Origin: Bacteriovorax stolpii
GTDB lineage: Bacteria; Bdellovibrionota; Bacteriovoracia; Bacteriovoracales; Bacteriovoracaceae
Assembly: GCA_945905815.1 (NCBI GenBank)
Contig: CAMDQH010000026.1
Span: forward strand, 1 to 33,193
Direction of reading: 5' to 3'
Length of the DNA stretch: 33,193 nt
The notes below the pieces were generated by a model that worked only from the letters and a program-made list of their open reading frames with translations, did not search any database and was not told where the DNA came from. How positions within the stretch are numbered: the stretch's first letter is position 1; every line of letters starts with the position of its first letter. Shown one piece after another: positions 24,403 through 32,393 of the stretch. The translations under genes were made by a program, and so were the position numbers.

Positions 24403-24701
24403 TAAATATGAAAGCAGCGATGATACTTTTTGATAGTGAACTTCGAGAAGAAGTGTTCATGATTATGAAAATAGTTGAGATCGTTAATTATACTCTCATG
24501 CCTAATCTTTTTGGCTCGGGAAACCAGGGAAAAAAAGAAGGTAGTGTTGCCTGGCCAGGTACGAACGAAATTGTGCTGTTGGTGGTAAATCCCGATCAGT
24601 ACCAAAAAGTTAAAGATGAAATTCATCGTTTTAAAATAAGTAAGGCGACTAAAGAAGGACTTCTGCTCTTCTCATGGACATTAGATGAGGTGGTGGTGTG
24701 A
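24399..24701 (+). CDS. PII-like, PG0541-type transporter-associated protein
   Basis: The 100-residue cytosolic product has a ferredoxin-like PII/CutA-like pattern: KAAMILFDSELREEVFMIM, then the loop PNLFGSGNQGKKEGSVAWPG, then TNEIVLLVVNPDQYQKVKDE and GLLLFSWTLDEVV. The GSGNQGKKEG...AWPG.N loop fits what I recall of the PG0541 family encoded beside RND pumps in Bacteroidetes; this is from memory and was not searched. It overlaps both RND genes by four bases (ATGA in front, GTGA behind), so it is made in step with them. It is probably a sensor that binds the pump. Confidence 0.7.
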   Translation: MINMKAAMILFDSELREEVFMIMKIVEIVNYTLMPNLFGSGNQGKKEGSVAWPGTNEIVLLVVNPDQYQKVKDEIHRFKISKATKEGLLLFSWTLDEVVV

Positions 24702-27307
24702 TTTTAAAGCTTCTTAATTATATAGCCCAAAAAAGAAATATCGCATTTGCGCTATTAATGATCCCTATGTTTATTGGTTTTTATTTCGCCATAACCCAGC
24801 TAACGCCTTATCCCAAATCACATTATCACTATGTTGATATTACTTTTGAAGCACCTTCAAAAATGGCCAGGGATCTTGAATCTCTTGTTTCTGAAAAAGT
24901 TGAAAAAACGCTTAATGGTGTTCAAGGTCTCATCTCATTTGACACAACTATTCAGCATGAAAAAGTGCAAGCGCATCTGATGTTTAATGCATCCATGGAT
25001 GAAGATAAAATCCATCTCTTTCTCCAGGAAAAATTAGACGTTCTTAAAATTCAGTTAGGCAGCGTGGTTAGGGAAATAAAACTCGACTTTATTCAACCCC
25101 CGGAAGAAGTAATTTTCACCATCACTCCCGGAAAGTCTGATCTTACTGAAAAAGATTGGAAAAAATGGGATGAATTGGGTCTGAAGATCAAACAAGTTTT
25201 ACCTGCTCCTAATGATGGAAAAAGAGTGATGATTGAACCCAAACTCGCGAGTCTCGTGGAGTTTGGGATCAGTCTTGATCAGCTAACAGGCTCCTTACGT
25301 CTTAGTGGTTTGTCCTATCAGTTGGGTGAGAAAAATGGAAAGAGTTATTACCTTGAAGGAAGAAAAGAAAATATATCCGAGCTTAAGCAAACAATCGTGG
25401 GGGCCAAACAAGAACGCATAATCAAGCTTTCAGATGTGGCCAATGTTATTGAAGTGTTCAGAGTCTTGCCATCCAGTTTTGGCATCTACCCACTGACGAG
25501 TCTTCGCAGAGAGGAAGTCGAAGGACTTAAAAAAGAGCTCGTTTTGCTTTTCGGGCTTAGTCATTTAACAGATCATCGTACGCAGAACTCCTGGTCTACA
25601 ATTTCTGTTCATTTAGGTGAAATACTTTTCATTGTGAGTGTGTTCGCCTTGGCTTTTTATTTCATTTTTCATCACTTCACAGCCTCAGCGAGCGTTATCA
25701 CTTTTTCACTTTTTTTTATTGGACAATTTCTTTTTTGGACCGGCCTTAAAGGTGAAAAAATATCACCCCTTCACTTTGAAGCGATTAATGTGTCATTGAT
25801 TATGGGTTTATTTCTTTGGGGTGTCTATCTTGCCCGCATTCGTTCGTATTTTCTACCACATAAATTGGAAGTTTTTATTCAACGAAAATTGGGTCAGGCA
25901 ATTCTTTTTACATATGTGGAATTTTTACCGACACTTTTAACATTGATGGCACTTTTTTTGGTTTTTTCTTTGCCCTTACTTCTTGGAGGTTTCAGTCCCA
26001 TCTCCAAAGAGATAATAAACCTTATCCTCTTATTAAGTTTCCCTTTGCATCTCTCTCTCTTTTTGATTATGAGTCTTTTTACTCCCATGGAATGGATTAA
26101 AAAGTCCAAGACAAAATCTGTTGGATTATTTCCCAATAAACTAAGAGGGAATATCAGTCTTAAATTGCTTTTCCCTTTTTTGATTCTTCTTTTGTCTTCT
26201 CCATGGATCAAAGAAAAGGTTAAGTACCGTCTGGAGAACACAGAGGATTTAATTAATAAAGAATGGAGTGATTATCTGAGAGGATATGGACCTAAAGCCC
26301 TTTATTTTGCTCCTGAGAATAAGGAAAGTACTTATTATAAAGTTGTTAAACAAACAGAATTTCAAATGATTCAGGAATGGTGGATAACATCCAATGGTCT
26401 TCACCAATTGAAGGGCAGAAATCTTTTCAATCTTCAAAAGTCTCTTGAAGATTACTCTCTTTCTACCCGCCTTTTAAACTTAACATCTGGAGATCCAGTG
26501 GTGATTAGTTTTCCTGCGACAATGGAGGCAGATGATTTTGGTCTTTTACTGGTATCTGGTGAAAAGGACATCCCCTCAATTTATTTGAAACAGATAGCAC
26601 GTCCTGTAATTGAAAAGAGAGAGAAAATCATCATCAGAAGTCAGATGGATCGAAGGATCCTTGTTGTGACAAAGGACTTATCAGAATTTCCTCTTTTAAA
26701 GAAGGCCAATTTGCAAATGACGGCCCTTACCCTTCGCCTTGAAGGTGAGTTCGCGGCTTATAAACGCAACTTTTGGACAGTAGCGCTTTTTTCATTTATT
26801 ATTTTTTCACTATATTTTAATTCTTTTGTCCGAGGCTTAATGGCCTTGATCTTTTCTCAAACCTTTTTGATTCTTCCTTCGGTTTTGGCATTTCTGGGCG
26901 GCTTTGCATTGCCTGTGGATAGCCTGCATCTATCTACTCTTGTAGGGTGGTTCCCTATTGTGCTGTTGTTATTTTTAAGTCGTTCTGTGGATATTGAAAG
27001 GTTAAGGGGAAATGAGAAGGAGAGTTCTGTTTCCGTTGTCTCAAGTCAACTTTATGCTGCGTTTAGCGCACTTGGAGTGGCGTTAATTGTGACACTATTT
27101 TGCTGGCCTCTGATTTCGAAAAGTGGCATGAACCTGCTTCCACAGACCATGGTTGATCTTGGAAGTTACTATGCCACTTTTACCCTTGTTTCGCTTTATT
27201 TGCTCTTTAGCAGTGCATTCAGACTTTTCTATATCTCCACTGAGCAGCACATTGACCGTCTAATTATCAGGATGGCCAAGTATTATTATCGAATCAAGAA
27301 ATCTTAA
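24698..27307 (+). CDS. second RND-like subunit lacking the proton relay
   Basis: The 869-residue product has RND topology. TM1 is at about 13-35, followed by a porter-like region with PSKMARDLESLVSEKVEKTLNGVQG (the family's entry helix), and then TM2-6 at about 305-462. TM7 is at about 488-504, followed by a short second porter region (about 505-690) and TM8-12 at about 691-845. In TM4 the family GLLVDDA is replaced by GLFLWGV, so no acidic relay remains (Trp374, Gly375). It therefore cannot pump alone by the usual mechanism and is probably a structural partner of the upstream RND protein, as MdtB and MdtC pair in E. coli. The start is a GTG within GTGA. Confidence 0.78.
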   Translation: MILKLLNYIAQKRNIAFALLMIPMFIGFYFAITQLTPYPKSHYHYVDITFEAPSKMARDLESLVSEKVEKTLNGVQGLISFDTTIQHEKVQAHLMFNASMDEDKIHLFLQEKLDVLKIQLGSVVREIKLDFIQPPEEVIFTITPGKSDLTEKDWKKWDELGLKIKQVLPAPNDGKRVMIEPKLASLVEFGISLDQLTGSLRLSGLSYQLGEKNGKSYYLEGRKENISELKQTIVGAKQERIIKLSDVANVIEVFRVLPSSFGIYPLTSLRREEVEGLKKELVLLFGLSHLTDHRTQNSWSTISVHLGEILFIVSVFALAFYFIFHHFTASASVITFSLFFIGQFLFWTGLKGEKISPLHFEAINVSLIMGLFLWGVYLARIRSYFLPHKLEVFIQRKLGQAILFTYVEFLPTLLTLMALFLVFSLPLLLGGFSPISKEIINLILLLSFPLHLSLFLIMSLFTPMEWIKKSKTKSVGLFPNKLRGNISLKLLFPFLILLLSSPWIKEKVKYRLENTEDLINKEWSDYLRGYGPKALYFAPENKESTYYKVVKQTEFQMIQEWWITSNGLHQLKGRNLFNLQKSLEDYSLSTRLLNLTSGDPVVISFPATMEADDFGLLLVSGEKDIPSIYLKQIARPVIEKREKIIIRSQMDRRILVVTKDLSEFPLLKKANLQMTALTLRLEGEFAAYKRNFWTVALFSFIIFSLYFNSFVRGLMALIFSQTFLILPSVLAFLGGFALPVDSLHLSTLVGWFPIVLLLFLSRSVDIERLRGNEKESSVSVVSSQLYAAFSALGVALIVTLFCWPLISKSGMNLLPQTMVDLGSYYATFTLVSLYLLFSSAFRLFYISTEQHIDRLIIRMAKYYYRIKKS

Positions 27308-27334
27308 GGCAATATTCTTTGACTCTCGTTATAC

Positions 27335-27364
27335 TTTACAAGTACTGTTTTAGTCTGTTATAAA
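27335..27364 (+). promoter_or_regulatory. promoter of the Vgb-like gene
   Basis: TTTACA (27335-27340), an 18-base spacer and TATAAA (27359-27364) sit 20 bases before the ATG. The gene is thus separate from the RND operon. Confidence 0.5.
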
Positions 27365-27384
27365 GCTATACATTCGAAGGTATT

Positions 27385-29154
27385 ATGAATTCTATTTTTG
27401 TCATATTCATTGGTTTGTTATTAATTCCTATCCATTCACACGCATCCGTTATCAAAGTCAAAAGCGAAATGGGCCAGCCACTGTCCGGAGTCATGGTGAC
27501 TCAATCACTGGCCAATCCCGCTCCTGCAGATACGTCCGACGATGGTTACCAGCAGCCCAATACCCCAAGGTTTGCAGCACCAGATATAACTGGCTTCACA
27601 GACAGTAAGGGATCAATAACTCTGCCTGATCGCGAAGGTGTGAAGTACCGCTTACGTAAGATGAAATATGTGGATCAGGAAATAGTGGCCAAGACCGGTG
27701 AAAAGAAATTTCAGGCCGTCATGAATATTGAGACTGATATTTTTAAGTTGGCCGATCAAAAACCGGCGAACGTATGGCTGGGGGCCCTGGATGTGGGAAC
27801 TCCTGAGGATAAAATCATTTTTAAAATGCAGTGTGGGTTTTGCCATCAACAAGGTAACGCTTTTACTCGTGCAGATCGATCTGAGGAAGATTGGAAAGTC
27901 GTTATTAGTCGCATGATTGGTTACGGGTCAAGATTATCGTCAGACCTTCAGGAAAAGCTGCCTAAGGTCTTATTTGAAAATTATAAAAAGCTAACAGAAA
28001 ACCCAAAACTTTTAGGGGAGAGTGCCCCGTGGTCGGAGAAGCTTTCAGGTACCACCATTACGGAATGGCCGATCGGGGATAGCATGTCCCAGACGCATGA
28101 CATGCTGATAGCTAAAAGCAAATTGCTTTATGTTTGTGACAATATTCAAGACCGCATTTATGAAATAAACACAATCACAAACATGGTTGCAGTATATAAA
28201 ATTCCTCACAGAGACGGCGAGGAGAATGGTGGTCTAATTTCGGGTCGCTTGAGAGAGTTTCCTCGTCACGACAGTACTTCCAATGCCCATTCAATGGCCG
28301 AATCAAGAGTCGATGGTCACATCTTTATTACGCCTTCGGCCCAGCGCCGTTTAGTGGAGTTTGATCCACAAACGAAAAAGTTTACATTACATGAAATGGA
28401 AGAAGGCTTCTATCCTCATACCATCCGAGTGGATGCAAAAGATAATGTTTGGTTCACCATGGCACTTTCTAATCAAGTGGCAAAATTCGATCGTTCCACA
28501 AAAAAATTCACCATGTACGATTTGCCAGCTAGAAGTTTTAAAGAAAAAATCATAACAAAAAACATTGGATTTATTTTTAAACTCATTGGCTGGGGAATTC
28601 CCCTTAACAAATGGTTAAAGATTGACCGTGTTTCAACAGGAGCTCCACTTTTATATGGAATTGATATCACTCCGGACGGTATGGTTTGGTTTGCACGACT
28701 TCATACTAAAGATATAGGTAACCTTGATCCGGCCACTGGGAAAATAACCATGATCCCGACACCTTTCTGGGGACCAAGAAGAATTCGTACAGATGCAGAA
28801 GGGAACCTTTGGATTGTTTCATTTGGTGAATCTTTATTGGCACGCTATAACCCCAAAACTGCCAAGTTCAGCATGTTCGATTTACCAGTAAAACCTAAAG
28901 GCAGTGAAACGCCTTACGCGCTTAATGTGGATAAAAAACGTAATGTCGTTTGGGTCAATGGAAATCAATCTGATGCACTTTATGGTTTCGATATTAAAAC
29001 AGAGACATGGAAATTCATCCCATATCCAAAACGAACAACTTTTACTCGTGATGTGGAAATTGATGAAGACGGTACCTTGTACACTTCCAATTCAAATTTT
29101 CCAAGTTGGCACGTTGAAGGCGAGCAACCGACACTGATTCAAATCAAGCAGTAG
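27385..29154 (+). CDS. secreted haem-motif and Vgb-like propeller protein
   Basis: The 589-residue product has a signal peptide (about 1-20) and then three parts. First is a carboxypeptidase-regulatory-like beta-sandwich (about 22-115; KSEMGQPLSGVMVTQS, GFTDSKGSITLP). Next is a short region with one c-type haem motif, CGFCH (Cys150, Cys153, His154), and a nearby Met in SRMIGYGSRL. Last is a virginiamycin-B-lyase-like propeller (about 215-585) with repeats such as HTIRVDAKDNVWFTMALSNQVAKF. It probably acts in the periplasm, perhaps as an oxidase or dehydrogenase using the haem. The substrate is unknown. AAGG precedes the ATG. Confidence 0.82.
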   Translation: MNSIFVIFIGLLLIPIHSHASVIKVKSEMGQPLSGVMVTQSLANPAPADTSDDGYQQPNTPRFAAPDITGFTDSKGSITLPDREGVKYRLRKMKYVDQEIVAKTGEKKFQAVMNIETDIFKLADQKPANVWLGALDVGTPEDKIIFKMQCGFCHQQGNAFTRADRSEEDWKVVISRMIGYGSRLSSDLQEKLPKVLFENYKKLTENPKLLGESAPWSEKLSGTTITEWPIGDSMSQTHDMLIAKSKLLYVCDNIQDRIYEINTITNMVAVYKIPHRDGEENGGLISGRLREFPRHDSTSNAHSMAESRVDGHIFITPSAQRRLVEFDPQTKKFTLHEMEEGFYPHTIRVDAKDNVWFTMALSNQVAKFDRSTKKFTMYDLPARSFKEKIITKNIGFIFKLIGWGIPLNKWLKIDRVSTGAPLLYGIDITPDGMVWFARLHTKDIGNLDPATGKITMIPTPFWGPRRIRTDAEGNLWIVSFGESLLARYNPKTAKFSMFDLPVKPKGSETPYALNVDKKRNVVWVNGNQSDALYGFDIKTETWKFIPYPKRTTFTRDVEIDEDGTLYTSNSNFPSWHVEGEQPTLIQIKQ

Positions 29155-29157
29155 TAA

Positions 29158-30111
29158 TTACTTACGAAGTGTTTGGACAAAAAGATCAAACACTTCATGA
29201 GAATTTTTCTTCGGAATAAATCCAAATTCACTCTTGAGCTTCTTGTTATTTAAGATGGGGCGATACTTCAGAAAAAGAACTTGCTCTGGGCCATATTGAG
29301 AAAGACCAAACTTCTTAAGGACTAGAAGCGTCTTTTCTAAAACAACAGAAGGAATATAAACGATCACTTTTTTGAGTGCCTTTGCTCTCTCAGTGATATT
29401 CACGTAACCATCGCCTGAGAGATTGTAGATTCCAGTCTTCTGACTGAAAATGCTGTATTTGAAACAATCAACAGCATCAACGTCCCAAATAAAACTGAAG
29501 CCAATTTCGTTCTTCGGAATACCTATTTGTACTGGTTTTTTAAACAGATCAGTAATCTGATTATTTACGTTAGTGCCAAGAATCGTCGTTATCCGAAAAA
29601 TAGTTTGCTCTAGTTCTGGATGATTCTCTCGATATTTCTTGAGTTCTTCTTCAACTAGTTTTTTATGATGGGAGTAGGCAAATTCGTAATTGCCACGAAT
29701 AGGATTCTCTTCAACCAGAGGGATTTTGTTTTCAGGATAGTAGCCATAGGCCGCACCACTGGATGAAATGATAATCCGTTTAACTTTTGCCTCAAGACAA
29801 GCACTTAAAATATTTTTGGTTCCATCAACATCTACTGAGTACTCGAATTCACGGTTAGATTTCTTCCCGGGAGTCACAATAGAGGCCAAATGAACGACAC
29901 AGTCAATATTATATTTTTTGAAAATTTCTCCAGCGTTTTTTTCTCGTACATCTAACTTTTCAAATGAAACATTTGAAAGCGCCTTATGCAAAGGTCTTAC
30001 ATCAGTTGCGACGAGGTTAATGATTCCCAAAGCTTCTTTTTCCATTGATAACTTTTCAATGAGAAGACTCCCAAGATATCCTGAGGCGCCAGTGACCAAT
30101 ATGTTTTTCAT
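29158..30111 (-). CDS. NAD-dependent epimerase/dehydratase (extended SDR)
   Basis: The 317-residue product has a Rossmann start NILVTGASGYLGS (TGxxGxxG). The catalytic Ser is at IISSSGAAYG and the YxxxK motif is YSHHK (Tyr146, Lys150). It resembles UDP-sugar epimerases, but the C-terminal part differs and could also suit other NAD(P)-dependent alcohol or sugar reactions. The frame is open to 30144, but AAAGG lies upstream of the ATG at 30111, which overlaps the transporter stop by four bases. The coupled bile-acid-type transporter suggests action on an imported organic acid (inference). Confidence 0.88.
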   Translation of the reverse strand: MKNILVTGASGYLGSLLIEKLSMEKEALGIINLVATDVRPLHKALSNVSFEKLDVREKNAGEIFKKYNIDCVVHLASIVTPGKKSNREFEYSVDVDGTKNILSACLEAKVKRIIISSSGAAYGYYPENKIPLVEENPIRGNYEFAYSHHKKLVEEELKKYRENHPELEQTIFRITTILGTNVNNQITDLFKKPVQIGIPKNEIGFSFIWDVDAVDCFKYSIFSQKTGIYNLSGDGYVNITERAKALKKVIVYIPSVVLEKTLLVLKKFGLSQYGPEQVLFLKYRPILNNKKLKSEFGFIPKKNSHEVFDLFVQTLRK

Positions 30112-31016
30112 GCTATAACCTTTCTTGAGTCCATATATTTCCAAAATTTAACAGCAATAAGGCCGAATGAGATTTGGCTAATTCCCCACCAAGCTACTAT
30201 CATCGCCATGCCGCCCATGCCTTGAAAAAATTGGAAGACCATGGCCAGACCCAAGGCAGAGTTTTTTACTCCCGTAACCATGGTTACGGCACGACAATCA
30301 TATTCAGTGAGACCCATTAATTTTGAAACAAAATAACCGCTCAAAATAACTAATACGTTTAAGACAAAAACGACTCCCACAATCATATGAAAGTAGGCCA
30401 TGAAATGTTGATAGTTTGCGACTAGAGCACCTACGATAAAGATTAAAAGAAAAACAATCGAAACTTTGCTCATGATTTTTTGAAATTTCACACTAAACAT
30501 CGGGAAAAATTTTGCTGTGAGCATCCCCAGGATCATTGGAATTCCCAGCAAGATAAAAACACCTTCAAGCATTTCTCCGATACTTATGTGGACGTCTGTT
30601 AAAAGCGCCCCAGCACCTGGAACTCTTGATCCCAAAAATAGAAGAATGAAGGGCATAGTAAGCATTGATAGAAGAGTTGCAGTTGAAGTTAATCCCACGG
30701 AGAGTGCGACATTTCCCTTTGCAAGGCTGGTTACAAGATTAGCAAGATTACCACTTGGGCATGCTGCAATCATAATCAGGCCTAGAGCTATGCTGGGTCT
30801 TACCTCTGCAAAATAGATAATTCCGATGGCAATCAATGGAAAAATAACGAGCTGACTTATAAAACCTGCGGCAAGTCCTTTTGGATTTTTTATCAGCGCT
30901 TTGAAATCAGAGATTTTTAAATCAAGAGCTACTCCGTACATAATAAGAGCAATAATAAGTTTCAAAACGTTCATTCCGTTTTGGTTTAAATTAAGCCTGA
31001 CGAGATCGATATCCAT
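30108..31016 (-). CDS. bile acid:sodium symporter family (BASS) transporter
   Basis: The product is 302 residues with about nine to ten membrane spans. Family motifs are MIAACPSGNLANLVTSLAKGN and, later, TMVTGVKNSALGLAM (the two sodium-binding crossover regions). It imports an organic anion with sodium; bacterial members carry pantoate, bile acids or keto acids, so the substrate is open. A GTG at 31028 could also serve as start; the ATG at 31016 has GTGAG-like sequence seven bases before it. The SDR gene follows with a four-base overlap. Confidence 0.85.
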   Translation of the reverse strand: MDIDLVRLNLNQNGMNVLKLIIALIMYGVALDLKISDFKALIKNPKGLAAGFISQLVIFPLIAIGIIYFAEVRPSIALGLIMIAACPSGNLANLVTSLAKGNVALSVGLTSTATLLSMLTMPFILLFLGSRVPGAGALLTDVHISIGEMLEGVFILLGIPMILGMLTAKFFPMFSVKFQKIMSKVSIVFLLIFIVGALVANYQHFMAYFHMIVGVVFVLNVLVILSGYFVSKLMGLTEYDCRAVTMVTGVKNSALGLAMVFQFFQGMGGMAMIVAWWGISQISFGLIAVKFWKYMDSRKVIA

Positions 31017-31149
31017 ACGAATACTCACTTAGTGTTGAGGGTCTTTTTAAGATGGTAAGACAAAATTCGTGATTTGCAAGACTATAGGTCAGAGTGCACC
31101 TTTACAGGCGTTTTATACACAGCGCAATTGATAAAGGTTAACCAGATGG

Positions 31150-32241
31150 CTATATAGTCGGATAAGTTTTCAGCGTCTTTGGGTGCACTAGCTCAGTGGA
31201 GTTTTTATATAGCCTTGGTGTCTGGTAAAGATATTTCAAGGCCTTCCATTTGGGCATGTACTTATATTTTCCTGGGTACATTTCTTTAAGTACCTTATGA
31301 ATGGTTTTCGTGTGACGACTTGAAACTCGCGGAAATAAATGATGTTCCACATGATAACCAAAATTTAAATGTAGGAAATCAAAAAGAGGATTAGTTGTCA
31401 CGGTTAGTGAGTTTTCCAGGGGATCATTGATTTTCGTGAGTGGTGAAATATTGTGATTGGTAAGGATGTAGCTTAGGATCACATAGTTCTGAACGCAAAC
31501 GGGGATAAACACCAACCACAGGAAGTTATTTAATCCCACCCAATAGAGATACCCAGCAGCGAGAATGCACAGAGGAGCAAACTCCATTGTGACTCTTTTA
31601 TGATCCATGTTATCCCACATCTTGTTTTTAAAACGCATGTTGGCCTGATTCAATACGGATTGGAATGAAAACCAATAGAAAAAATAGAAAAAGCTTAACG
31701 GGTGCTTTGATCCTGGTGCTAGATCAAAAACCACCCGCATGAATTTGCTGCGTTTATAAACAGAGATCGTTGGGAATGCGTCCGGGTCTTTGTAAATTAA
31801 CTGAGTGTTACCGTGGTGAAGAGTATTATGCCAAAAGCGCCAATAGGTTGCTGACACTAAGAATGGGGCAAAACCGATTGATCCAACAAGATCTTGTAGG
31901 AATTTATTTTTGAAAACTTGGCCATGCAAAGTATCGTGGGCAACAAAGGCAAGTCCCGCATTGAACTGGCCGATAGCAAATGCGGCCAATAGTTTGAAGT
32001 ACCAAGCTGGATCAAAATGAACGATGCAATAAATAAGAAAAATATTTAAAGATAAAAAACTGACAAGAAAAAGAGCCCGACTTGGTGCTCTTTTGAAAAT
32101 ATCTTCAGGCAGATTCTTTTTAAGTTCTTGCTGGTAAAATGTGAGGGCCTTTAAATGGACTTCTGGTTTTTCCTGTTTTGTTTCAACAAGAATAGGAGAA
32201 GGAATTAACGTCACTAAATCAGAATTTACTTCTAAGTTCAA
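31150..32241 (-). CDS. membrane fatty acid desaturase
   Basis: The 363-residue di-iron membrane enzyme has the three histidine boxes HDTLH (102-106), HNTLHH (138-143) and HVEHH (297-301), with four hydrophobic spans around 55-100 and 220-262. It introduces a double bond into acyl chains of membrane lipid using oxygen. It belongs to the large DesA/acyl-lipid desaturase family, and its regiochemistry cannot be told. The start is a TTG with AAGGA eight bases upstream. No ATG occurs in the N-terminal half before the first His box. It is divergent from the RbgA-like gene. Confidence 0.88.
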   Translation of the reverse strand: MNLEVNSDLVTLIPSPILVETKQEKPEVHLKALTFYQQELKKNLPEDIFKRAPSRALFLVSFLSLNIFLIYCIVHFDPAWYFKLLAAFAIGQFNAGLAFVAHDTLHGQVFKNKFLQDLVGSIGFAPFLVSATYWRFWHNTLHHGNTQLIYKDPDAFPTISVYKRSKFMRVVFDLAPGSKHPLSFFYFFYWFSFQSVLNQANMRFKNKMWDNMDHKRVTMEFAPLCILAAGYLYWVGLNNFLWLVFIPVCVQNYVILSYILTNHNISPLTKINDPLENSLTVTTNPLFDFLHLNFGYHVEHHLFPRVSSRHTKTIHKVLKEMYPGKYKYMPKWKALKYLYQTPRLYKNSTELVHPKTLKTYPTI

Positions 32242-32393
32242 AGGGGATGTCCTTATTAAAATTTCTATTTTTATAACAAAACTATTTAAGTTTTTAAAGG
32301 GATGATTTGTAAGTCTTTGGATTTAGGTGGGAATCTTAAGAAAGTGCATTGAGAGGACGTAGATATAACTCATTAAAGGTGCTAAGTAGAATC

